DNA of 23,381 nucleotides from positions 1 to 23,381 of the forward strand of contig JAWQRM010000383.1 of the NCBI GenBank assembly GCA_033557675.1. The letters run 5' to 3'. The position numbers and the translations under genes are program-made. The notes beneath the pieces were generated by a model. That model was not told the origin of the DNA. It searched no databases and saw nothing but the letters and a program-made list of their open reading frames with translations. Source of the DNA: Coptodactyla brooksi. Its lineage: Eukaryota > Arthropoda > Insecta > Coleoptera > Scarabaeidae. Positions 9,967 through 19,050 of this stretch are shown here, piece by piece (the first letter of the stretch is position 1; each line of letters begins with the position of its first letter).

Positions 9967-10030
9967 TCCATCTGATTTGACCTGAATGTTATGGATTTGG
10001 CGTATCTTTCTCTGTTGTATGCATTATGAC

Positions 10031-10064
10031 TTTTCACGTCCACAAAGAGTGGCTTACGTGAAAA
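10031..10064 (+). other. 3' stem-loop of the LINE
   Basis: TTTTCACGT (10031-10039) pairs exactly with ACGTGAAAA (10056-10064). Inside it CCAC (10040-10043) pairs with GTGG (10049-10052), leaving a loop of AAAGA and a 3-base bulge on one side. It sits just before the simple-repeat tail. In L2/CR1-group elements such a 3' hairpin is a known recognition signal for the element's own reverse transcriptase; that role here is inference. Confidence 0.65.
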
Positions 10065-10072
10065 ATAAATAT

Positions 10073-10087
10073 ATTATTATTATTATT
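10073..10087 (+). repeat. (ATT)5 tail marking the LINE 3' end
   Basis: Five ATT units follow AATAAATAT directly. Short tandem-repeat tails in place of poly(A) are usual for CR1/L2/Jockey-related elements and fix the 3' boundary of this copy. Confidence 0.75.
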
Positions 10088-10099
10088 TGCATACACTTT

Positions 10100-10520
10100 T
10101 AAAGGAAGACCCATTCCCAATAAGCAGACAATTTACAACAATGTTCGCATGTTTGAAAATTGTTATTGTATAAAGGAATATTCCAAGTGTTATACTTCCA
10201 CCTAAAGGAAGTCCCACCTGAAAAAGTCAAAGAAAGAGGGACGAAATGATTACTACAGTGAAATCGACCAAACAAATTACCGAGGAATTGTGTGTAAGCA
10301 AAAGTACTGTTTCACGCGCTTTGTGCAAGCACGGGTGTAAGTGCTATAAATTCAGCAAGACATAAGTGTTATTTCCCGAGGATAATATTCGAAAAATGGA
10401 ATTTTGTGAACAAGTGATGGAAAGGGCAAATGAAGATGAAAACTTTATTGCACATATTGTTTTCACCGATGAATCTACTTTTCCGTTGCATGAGAACCAC
10501 AATCCTTCTGTTGTTCGTTA
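10100..10520 (+). pseudogene. Tc1/mariner-type transposase relic, N-terminal half
   Basis: The translation in mixed frames gives QTIYNNVRMFENCYCIKE, then KRDEMITTVKSTKQITEELC with VSKSTVSRALCKHG (a helix-turn-helix). It continues with PEDNIRKMEFCEQVMERANE, and DENFIAHIVFTDESTFPLHE, which contains the first catalytic aspartate. It ends at HNPSVVR. It matches the relic at 13999-15000 along its length, so both are copies of one family. The second half of the catalytic domain is missing. It begins within about 15 bases of the LINE's ATT tail, suggesting the LINE was inserted at or beside its 5' side. Confidence 0.8.
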
Positions 10521-13139
10521 AAAATTCCTAGTATCACTGTACTTAATTCTTTGTCAATTGGCCTTTTCCTCCTCATTGCTTGCATTTCTGGCTTCACCTT
10601 TTGAAAGAAGTAATTGAATAACTACAATTAGGCTATACTGTTCTGTTTGTCGGTGACAATCGTTAATATCGTGAAGTGGCATATTCACGATCCAGCTGAA
10701 TAACAATGTTGCCTCCATACTCTGATACAACTATTATATTTATTGAGCCATGGCTCTCCTCATATAACGTTTTTCCTTCAAAATCCGAAATAATCTAGTA
10801 AAATGGAATAGACACGTTTGATATTAAATAAGGTTGACAGAAGAATCAATTGCTAACTTTCAGCCCCTAAATTAATTCTCTGATACAATTTAACCATGTC
10901 GTTCTCTTGACCCCTGTATTCATTCAAGAGTTAAATCTGAAATTTACTATTGACGTGTAAAGTTTACATTGAGAATTAAAGCATGCAGATTAGGCACTGT
11001 GGATTTCCAGGCGCAGAAAGATCAGCGATCTGAAAACTATCTCGGGGATGTTGATAAAGAGCATCATACTACTAAAACGAAACCCAGCCATGCGCTAAAT
11101 TACCAATTCACATCGAAATAGATTAGCCATCATTTTGCGTAAATTATCAGTCTATAACCCATAACAACACCGAACGTTGATTATGCGAAGTTACGCTGAA
11201 AAACTGAATTGAAAGTAAAGCGTTTATCGTCCCGTTGGATCTTATTTTATTTTTATGCTTTTTGTCTTAACAAAAGAATTGTATAGTGCACGCCAGTACT
11301 GAACGATCACGCATTCATGAACTACACCACTCACTGTTCAATTTAGGTTAGCATAGTTTAGTTGCAGTGTTCAGCCTCACGCAAGAAAAAACTATTCGCA
11401 CGCAGGTTTTAAAGCTTGCTCTAAATCATTTTTCAATGTGATTTTCCATTTACGTACAATTCACCGAGGAGAAAAGGAAATTCTCCTTCACTGAACGCTT
11501 ATTAGACGAAGGAAACGCACCTCAATTTACTTGGAACATTTCTCAAGATAAAGAAACGTCACTCCAGTAATGCACTAGTTCTAATGGGTTGTGTTTAGTC
11601 AATTATCCTGCTTTAGAGGGAAATTTATCTGTTGGGTAGATTAACTATAATGGCCACATTTTTCAATACTTAATTGGACGTTCGTTTTAAAGCTCTCTAA
11701 AGTAGGGAGCCTTAAGGTAAGAAGTGAAATATACGTTTTAACTAAAATAAGGCTACGTACTTATTTTATGAACAGCCACCGTTTCGAATGGCTAATTTAT
11801 ATCTCTCAGGATACAGGGCATTCTTTATTAATCTCTTTTAGTTTTCTTTCAATATACCTGAAAGAATATTGTAAAACTTTTTGATTACCTTTAAAAAATT
11901 GACATAATAACGCCACTAAAAAATAATAACGGCATTCACATCAATTTTTGGGCTAATTAATATGAATGTGCTAAAGAAGTAATTATAAAATTCATCATGA
12001 AACCCACAAAGGCCTGAACTGGAGCCTCCTTAATTAACTATAATTGGATGCTAATTGGTTGCCCTCATTACTGAGACGCCGAATGAATGGATGTTTCGTG
12101 CCGTAGATTTCCTTCGAGTATTGGATTCTGTATTATTAAAAGCTTAACCGCTAAAAGAGCTACTCACATTTAAATTCTTTTTAAAGTGAATATGCAGTTG
12201 TTAATTTCTGACGTACTTATTTTACTGTTGATAACCATGTCTTGGATGGTCTCAAGCAGTAATATGTTAAGCTTCATATTTCAGACACCCGGTTGTTTTT
12301 TAATGTAATTAATGACTTAGACAAACTTTACAAGCATATTATATTCATCGACATGGCAATAAATGTTCAAATAGAATGGTACCCAGACATTATTATAAAA
12401 AAGTTGTGGTGTTTTAAGCAGAGTAACACATTTATGAATTGTCAACTTGGACAATTCATTTCCCTTTTCAGAAACAATAAGCTTGTTATGACCTGCTAGT
12501 TAGTTTTCTTTTTTAGTAAGCACTATATGATTCGGGATGAATTTGTCTATGGACTGCGTTTTAAGAACTTTCTACTGACTTGAATTTTTTTTTGTTGTGA
12601 AACTATAATCCACGATGGGGCAGCTGTGTCTATTACAGGAGGCTATCCTTTCCTTCGTTTATTAACCGGCGCTTCTATAACACTTTCCAAATTTTAATGT
12701 ATCTTTTGGAAACAAATAATTTGGAGGCTACTGATAGTCCTGCGAGAAAACTGAATTTTTTCGATATCGAATTTGTAAACTTTCAAATAGACAGACTCAC
12801 CAGAATCGACAAAATCAACACAGTCAAGGGGTATTTAGCGAGGTTAATTAGGCCAATCACGACGTTTGGTCGAATCACAATTTAATTGTGAACTGTGGAT
12901 TGATAGCACATGGTTGGATACTAATATAAAACTTATTCAATGCTTTTCGGGATTTCACGGAAACCACCAATTCTGCTCTGACCAATAGAATTGTACATGA
13001 TAATTACGCGCTAATTACACACTTTTACAAATTTGTTTGGCACAGCAACTATAGTCGATGTAACTTTCAACGAAGTGCGCGTGGCCTTGACTGATAGTTA
13101 AACGAGTGATATTCTTAGTGCATTCACTGCTTTCTAAAG
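10521..13139. other. Long stretch without recognised gene or transposon
   Basis: About 2.6 kb with more balanced composition than its surroundings and no transposon protein motifs. Short frames at 12293-12499 and 12697-12885 have no domain. A cluster of homeodomain-type cores lies at 11954-12057. A 19-base string at 12968-12986 (AATTCTGCTCTGACCAATA) also occurs at 1765-1783 within the relic transposase there. This is the best candidate in the window for ordinary host non-coding DNA. Confidence 0.4.
11954..12057. promoter_or_regulatory. Cluster of TAATTA/TAATTG homeodomain-type core motifs
   Basis: TAATTA occurs at 11954, 11980 and 12031, and TAATTG at 12041 and 12052, all within 104 bases. 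These are core recognition sequences of Antennapedia/paired-class homeodomain proteins. The surrounding DNA is less degenerate-looking than nearby transposon relics. Such motifs also arise by chance in AT-rich DNA, so an enhancer role is only a suggestion. Confidence 0.2.
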
Positions 13140-13386
13140 GCGCGTCCCCACTGTGCCATTTGGCAATACTAGATAGCAAAGTTAGCTGGAAAAGCTAGCG
13201 TTCACGCAATGCCAAGGGGCAATGCCAGCTAGAAAGCCAATTTAGAAATTCACTGCGTCCACACACGAAACGACATTCGGCGACAAAATGTCTATGGGCG
13301 AGGATTTGCTTGTTACTGCCGCTGCAGCAATAATAGTGGCAAACGGAAAGTGTCGTGATTCACGCAACCCACGCTTTTGGATACGT
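13140..13386 (+). pseudogene. PIF/Harbinger transposon 5' part: leader and transposase N-terminus
   Basis: The segment begins GGCGCGTCCCCACTGTGCCA, resembling the start of Harbinger-type elements, and the phrase GCGTCCACACAC recurs at 13256. An ATG at 13288 opens a frame of 52 codons. It begins MSMGEDLLVTAAAAIIVANG and continues to NPRFWIR, matching the N-terminus of insect PIF/Harbinger (HARBI1-like) proteins, which have an alanine-rich 'LL-TAAAA-I-A' stretch followed by 'RRFW-R'. After FWIR the similarity stops, and a LINE translation (VDTFNDFFLETPVKL) begins in another frame. The nuclease domain is absent. Recognition rests on a short segment and on recall of the family. Confidence 0.55.
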
Positions 13387-13926
13387 CAAGTTGTATATCA
13401 GTGGACACATTTAATGATTTTTTCCTCGAAACTCCTGTTAAATTAACATATCACTACCATACGTGATCCGATAAGTTTCATGGTGGTTAATTGCGATAGA
13501 CAATCGAGCGTTTACTTTGGATTTGAAAAGGTGTCAGAAGTTAGCGGTACAATTTCGAAACTCAGAGATAGCAAACGTAATGACTATTTTGGTTTGAATA
13601 TTGAAATGATAAAAAAAAGCTAAAGATATTTTGATTAGTCCATTAACCAGGCTAATTAACCAATGCATTGGCGAGGGATGTTTCCTGAACGAATTAAACA
13701 TTGCTTTAAGAAGGAACGTTAACGTTTACGTAAACGATCCGGTAAACTATAAACCTATTAGTATTCTACCAGTAATTTCAAAAATGTTTTTAACAAATTT
13801 TAAAAAAGCAATTAGCTAGCTATCTGGTATCGAAGAATTTATTTCCAGGTGAACAGCACGGGTTCAGATCTGGTAAATCTACAACACATGCGCTTACTCA
13901 ATTTGTTGATTTGGATTACAAAAGAT
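13387..13926 (+). pseudogene. LINE ORF2 fragment, linker and start of reverse transcriptase
   Basis: The plus strand reads SVDTFNDFFLETPVKL near 13395-13445, the 'FN-FF' block that precedes LINE reverse transcriptases. GFEKVSEVSGTISKLRDSKR with NDYFGLNIEMIKK follows at 13519-13617. A one-base frame change leads into ISPLTRLINQCIGEGCFLNE, DPVNYKPISILPVISKMF (13735-13788) and LFPGEQHGFRSGKSTTHALT (13838-13897). Sequence identity with the other LINEs here is low, so it is a separate family. It stops at about 13926, where the following transposase relic starts, so the catalytic blocks are absent. Confidence 0.85.
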
Positions 13927-13998
13927 AGTTGAGAAAGGTATTGTTCTATAGCGAATACGCGTTCCGCAGTACTCACACTTCATCACACAACTTATCAA

Positions 13999-15086
13999 GT
14001 GGCATTACGGTGGAAGGTCTGCAAGCAATTGCCACGATTTATTCGTACAATCTTTTACGCTCCCGCTAGACAAACTATTATTAGACTTATTCAGAAGTTT
14101 GAGAAAAGTTATTGTCTAAAGGAGTGCACCAAATTCCATTTAACAGAGCGCTCACCTGGAAAAGTCGAAGAGAACGTAGGAAGGGACGAAATGATTTGTA
14201 CTGCTGTGGAAGCAGACAACAGGATAATAGTATGGAGTGTTTTCTACAAGCACGGCTACAAGAACGTAAGTTGGTAAAAGTCAAGAGATTTTTCCCGAGG
14301 ATAATATTCAAAGGAAGGAGTTTTGCGAGCGAGTAATGGAAAAGGCAAATGAGGATGAAAACTTTATTCAAAATATTGTTTTCGCCGATGAATCTACTTG
14401 TTCATTACATGGAAAACACAATCCTGCTGTTGTTCGTTATTGGTCTAGGGTAAATTTGCATAAAAGTTTTCCTGTTCGTACTCAATATTCGCAAAAACTG
14501 ATGGTTTGGACTGGAATTCTTGGTGACCATTTGATAGGCCCTTTTTTATTGATGGGATCTTAAGTTATAATTAACTTATAACTTTCTCATATACGTAGAA
14601 TTGTTAGATACGCAAATACTTATACCTGCTATCCGCAACATTCCCGGAATAGATCTGGATGGTGTATGGTATCAGTAGGACTGCTACCCGGCATATAATG
14701 CGGCTATAGTTAATGAATTTTTAACATATTCATTTCCTAATCGCATTATGAGTGGAAAATGAGATATTAAATGGCCAGCGGGATCTCCAGATTTGCCCCC
14801 AAACGCCTACTTTTTGTGGAGCTTCTTGAAACAGGCCGTGTACGGCAACGAACGAGCAGAAAATCGAGATGCCCTGGGAGCTAAAATAATAGAAACAGGT
14901 AACCTTCTTGCACCTGAAATGCTTTCTAATGTTAGAAGGAATTTCTATGATAGATTAGGTTACCATCTCAGGACGGCCTATTTGAGCCGCTATTGTAATT
15001 TTTTTAATTTAGTATTCTTTGTATGTTCAAATGGGGTTTTAAGAATTTATTTTATTATAGAATATTTTTTTAGTTTCCTTTTATAA
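13999..15086 (+). pseudogene. Tc1/mariner-type transposase relic, nearly full length
   Basis: Frame-broken pieces give APARQTIIRLIQKFEKS (N-terminal helix-turn-helix), then KEFCERVMEKANEDENF in the paralogue's order, though partly shifted. ENFIQNIVFADESTCSLHGK (14358-14417) holds the first catalytic aspartate, and QKLMVWTGILGDHLIGPF follows. Then comes WYQ-stop-DCYPAYNAAIV (about 14666-14703) with the second aspartate. In WPAGSPDLPPNAYFLWSFLK (14773-14832) the expected third aspartate (L-D-F-F-L-W in the family) is alanine. LSNVRRNFYDRLGYHLRT is the C-terminal helix. Stops, frame changes and the lost catalytic residue make it inactive. It shares a family with 10100-10520 and lies between two LINE fragments. 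No clear terminal repeats were seen. Confidence 0.85.
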
Positions 15087-15590
15087 GAATAGATTTACGT
15101 TCCTTTTGTGAAATCAACATTTAATGCCAATAACATTTAAAAGGAGATATTTCTAAGGTCTCCGTTTTACGTAAGTACGATACGCAACTTCTAAATTTTG
15201 TATACCAATAGGCGTCGCAGCTCCCTGTACAACATTTCCGTATCTTGTTATTGACTCAGTTAGTGCCTGGTATATACTCTTTAACGTTTCCCTTGTCAGT
15301 ACGTTTCTTATTTGCCTGTATTTGTATATTGTCATTCTTATCCTTTTTGTGACATTCAGTACGTGTTGATTCCAGTTCAATTTCTCATCAATTATTATTC
15401 CTAAATATTTCGTACTATTAACTGCCTTAATTACAGTGCAGATGCAGTTTCTCCCCTGACAATCATCTGCATGTAGACGTCACTGATCATCAGATCGGCA
15501 CTGGTCTTACTCTCTCATTGGGTATATATGCTACACAGTTTGTTTTTGAAGGATTTTGGGTTAGTGAATTATGGTTCAACCATTGTTCAC

Positions 15591-15638
15591 AAGCGAATTT
15601 AGCGAAAATAGAACAATGCATTTTCACTAAATTCGCTT
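15591..15638. repeat. 19-bp inverted repeat inside the LINE coding region
   Basis: AAGCGAATTTAGCGAAAAT (15591-15609) and ATTTTCACTAAATTCGCTT (15620-15638) are reverse complements at 18 of 19 positions, with a 10-base loop. The LINE frame runs through it (EANLVKMHCSIFAKFAC on the minus strand), so it may have arisen by template switching rather than insertion. Confidence 0.8.
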
Positions 15639-16242
15639 CTGCCCTGCTTGCGACAGGACTTCAGGTATCACCAGTAATTGTAAAGGCAGTATCGTCTGCA
15701 TAACAAATCAGTTTATCTTGTAGTGGAAGTGCATCTAATTTATTTACGTATATTAAAAATAATCACAGTTCCAATTACAGTACCTTGCGGTATTCCTGGT
15801 TCTAGGACTCCAGGTGCGCTCCATGCCGATCTCATTCTCACTATCTTCGGTCCTTCAAATAGTTAGTTAGTAATGCTAGGCGCCCGCCTCTAATACGCAG
15901 TTTTTCCAACTTACTCATTAGTAGTTTATGTGACACTGTGTCAAAAGCCTTGGCCAGATCTAAGAAAACGGATATGCATTTGCTTTTATCATGAACAGAG
16001 TGCAGAATCGTTACCATCAATTCCATTAATGCTGTTTCTGTTGACATCCCTTCTCTAAAACCAAACTGGCTCTTATTCAGAATATTATTATCATTCAGAA
16101 ACTTCATCAGTCGTTTCTTAATGCATTTTTCTAGCATATTTGCAATACTAGTACTAATACTAATCAGGCATAATAACTAAAAGGCGTTATTATTCCCGTC
16201 GTTAATATTAAGTTAAGTATATGCTGCAGTGGGGCTACTGTA

Positions 16243-16344
16243 CACTGAGGTGACAAAAGTCATGGGATTCCTCTTAATATTGTGTCTACGTACATGCTGC
16301 TGTCCCTTGCATATTGCTATCCCATGACTTTTGTTACCTCAGTG
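16243..16344. mobile_element. 102-bp Tc1-derived MITE inserted in the LINE
   Basis: Terminal inverted repeats of 26 bases (16243-16268 and 16319-16344) differ at one position. They start CACTGAGGTGACAAAAGTC on the left, and the right end is its complement. TA flanks both sides (16241-16242 and 16345-16346), the target duplication expected for Tc1/mariner. The inner 50 bases include CCTCTTAATATTGTGTC on the left and GCATATTGCTAT on the right. From memory, these resemble the subterminal sequences of a Tc1-family transposon widespread in locusts and other insects; that match is not verified. It interrupts the minus-strand LINE ORF2 between its linker and reverse transcriptase, so it is younger than that LINE. 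Confidence 0.9.
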
Positions 16345-17849
16345 TATATTGATAAACCAATTTCAGTGTTTTTGCAGTGTTTCAATTTCACTGTTTTTAA
16401 AGACTATTTATGTGTATTATTATTTCTGATTGCGTTATCGGTCTTAGAAACATACTATTTGGCACCTCGTCTTCTCTATCGCTCTCCGATTCAACAGATT
16501 TCGCGTTGTTTTCATTGTTAATCCCACCTCTATAAAGTATTAATTGAAAGCATTTCTCTCTCATCCGTAATATTTCTGCCATCACTCTTAATTAATTTAA
16601 CTTCCGTGGTCTTGCTTTGATTTCCACTGCTTTTGTAATATTTATTCTTTGTTCTCATTATCAGTTTGTTTGCTGTGTTACGATATGCTTTATAGACCTG
16701 TTTGAGATCGGTAGTTTTCCCATTTGTTCAAGTTTGCTTTTTCATTTTATCTCTCATTCCAATTGCATGTATTAACTCATCAGCTATCCACGGCTTTAAT
16801 TTCTCATTCCTGTTCTCTATCTTTCTTGTGATGGTAGCCTTCGTAATTATGTTTTCAAACTTGTGGATAAATATATGAGCCGCATTTTCAGAATTTAAAT
16901 TCGTATTTACTTCTTCCTAATTTGCCATTGGTAAGTATGTCATAAAATAGGGAAGGTCAAATACTGCAATAGGCTTTGAGCTTTCAGAATGCGCTGTTAT
17001 ATTCTCTGTGTTTATCTCCATAGCCACCAGTTGTGCAAAATGATCTGTCAACTCCGTCTCAATTATTATAGGAGTAATGTTCTTTGCTAACTTCGGATCA
17101 TTTATTTTTATAAATATATGATAAATGCAGCTGACCATATATTTATATCTATATTTATTATAGTCACCCATTACTCGTGTAGACATGTCAATGTTGGATT
17201 TATACCCATTACTTTCCATAGCATTCAAATAGTCATTTACTTCGCTGTCGTATTCCTCTTTGTATCTAGATTTATATCTCCCACTAAAGATTGAAGGCTG
17301 CTATTTTTTTATATTTGAGACTACTCTCCAGTTCTTCGATGAATATCTTTAAATCAGTTGGTGGTGGCCTATATGCTGTAATAATGCATATTCTGTCCTT
17401 TGCTATCTTTAGTGTTACCCTGCTAATAGGTACTTGTGTTTTTAAATAACTTAAATTGTTGCGTACATCCCAATACCCCAATAGGCATTCATGGAATTCT
17501 GAATAACATCTACATTGTTTTATATCAATTGTAGTAATATCCTCACCAAGAATTTCCATCCCTCCTCTCTCTTCTCCCTCCCGTATCACCTTGCACTCTC
17601 TGCCCTTCCCACCACCATTCCTTAAACCACAAAATAGTTTCCGCGCGATATTAAATTTGAATGCACAAACTAAACTAAGTACATACGCGGTTAACCATTT
17701 CGAGTACTGCGCAATCAATTGTCAAGCATCTTAATTACATACAATACTACACTATGCTAATAATGGGTTTGCGAAACAAAACAAAAAACAAAATCAACAA
17801 AAATTCATTTTCAATAACACCGTGATTAACAACTAAATATTTGTTCTGT

Positions 17850-18350
17850 TTAGTTATCTGTACGAGAGTCTATATTTGGGAAGTCACTTTCTGACCTGAT
17901 TAATTGCTTTTTATTATTTACACTTACAAACATTTTTCCATCAACTGTCCATACATTTCTGATGCCCAACTTAGAAATCGCCTGCTTCACCAAAGCAACT
18001 CTCGTTCTTGTGAGATCCTTACGAATAGTGATACCGGTGTTCTTCAACATCTTTTTATTTTTATATACAAGGGATCGATTTTTATAAGAAGTAAATTTGT
18101 CCAGTATTGCTCTGTCTTTATTCTACTGTCTACCCTTTGTATCTTGCCCCTTGATCGTCCCTTGCCTTTAAAAGTTTTGCGTCCTTTTCTTTTTCCTCAC
18201 GGAGCAGGTGTATTTCTTGTTTCAAATTTTCTCCTTTTCGAATTTTTCGAATACCGGTTTCAGCTTAGCAACAAAAAGACGGGATATCTTTTCATAAACT
18301 TGTGGTTTTTGTAGTGCTTGTGTAATAATGGTCTCGATTTCGTCTTACCG
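17850..18350 (-). pseudogene. LINE ORF1, C-terminal part with coiled coil
   Basis: Upstream of ORF2 on the same strand, 18260-18120 translates as a highly charged helix (LAKLKPVFEKFEKEK, then after a one-base shift LKQEIHLLREEKEKDAKLLK), which looks like a coiled coil. After further breaks come DRAILDKFTSYKNRSLVYKN and the 66-codon frame 17850-18050, with MLKNTGITIRKDLTRTRVAL and IRNVWTVDGKMFVSVNNKK. This 'L-TRTR ... NVWT-DGKI-V' block is typical of the ORF1 C-terminus in insect CR1/Jockey-related elements and is thought to act in RNA binding. The frame ends at 17850, about 130 bases before ORF2. The N-terminal part is unclear. Confidence 0.7.
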
Positions 18351-18540
18351 TCCCCTTGCAAAACCCATTTCACACTCTTTTCTTCCCCTTGCCAACGATT
18401 ACACTGTTTAAAGTTAATAAAGTTTATTAAAGTATTAGTATATTAAAGTTAATATAATATTAACAGAGAGTAACACGGGCATCCGCTCAGCTCGACATTC
18501 AATGCACAACACTCATGTGATTTTGAAAATTCTGAAAAAA

Positions 18541-19050
18541 AAAACATAAATCTTGCCTATGCACTTTTAAGCATTACAGCTGCTTCCAAAAAAGTGTCTC
18601 CTGCTACAGTTAAGAACTGTCTTTCCAAGGCCGGATTCTCTGATGTTATCCATGAAAATACAATGTTTGATGAAGAGTACAAAATACTTCTTGCCCAACT
18701 CTTTCCTACACTTCGTAATGAAATTGTGGCTTTACATGATAATAGTGATATAATAGCAATAGTAATGATAGTAATAATGATGTAATAGTAATGATAATAA
18801 TAGTGATGTGGATGAATGTAAAACTCCAAAATTTATATCTAATTTGAGCGAAGTGTGTGTAAAATTAAGAGACCTACACAATTATTTATTCTGCAATAAC
18901 AATGGTGAAATTTGCATGGATATTTCTCAAATTTTACTTACATGTGAAGCTATAGTTTTTAAATCGAAGCTAAAAATTTTAAAGCTAACAAGGATTGCAA
19001 CATTCTTTAAAAAAGCTCAACAAATTGTTTATACGTACGAATATGTTGTA
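18541..19050 (+). pseudogene. pogo/Tigger-type transposase, C-terminal part
   Basis: The plus strand reads NLAYALLSITAASKKVSPAT followed by VKNCLSKAGFSD, matching the 'A-W..V...TI-NCF-KAGF' block at the end of the DDE domain in pogo/Tigger (CENP-B-like) transposases. An acidic linker is encoded by a GATAATAGT-type microsatellite (about 18739-18812) that contains frame shifts. After it, in a new frame, come ISNLSEVCVKLRDLHNYLF and LKLTRIATFFKKAQQ. The latter resembles the 'KQTKITDFFKK' tail that ends many Tigger proteins. The DNA-binding domains and catalytic aspartates lie upstream and are missing. Downstream, TATATAACGGCCAATAG near 19309 might be part of the element end, but no inverted partner is present. 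Confidence 0.75.

Larger units (their letters stand above)
15110..17718 (-). pseudogene. LINE ORF2: endonuclease and reverse transcriptase (CR1/Jockey-type)
   Basis: In minus-strand order, the endonuclease region (17718 to about 16917) includes VRNNLSYLKTQVPISRV, RICIITAYRPPPTDLKIFIE and SCIYHIFIKINDP. The usual S-x-I-D-x-I-F has Y for D here. TDHFAQL holds the conserved D-H. A linker follows with KLKPWIADELIHAIGMRDK and NSMFLRPITQSEIIIHIN (about 16430). The reverse transcriptase contains KSQFGFREGMSTETALMEL, FLDLAKAFDTVSHKL with the first aspartate, GIPQGTVIG, and ICYADDTAFTI with the catalytic pair (15691-15702). The C-terminal part has STKYLGIIIDEKLNWNQHV and ITRYGNVVQGAA. Frame changes, stops, a deletion near 16140 and the inserted MITE inactivate it. 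The 3' end is missing; the copy stops near 15110 against the transposase relic. Confidence 0.92.

Noticed and set aside
12968..12986. 19-base exact match to 1765-1783 (AATTCTGCTCTGACCAATA)
   Set aside because: Similarity does not extend to either side enough to call a second transposase copy, so it is recorded only as a possible scrap.
17904..18314. 136-codon plus-strand open frame
   Set aside because: It is antisense to the LINE ORF1 translation, whose charged helix and NVWTVDGK block are the better explanation; the hydrophobic plus-strand product is a shadow.
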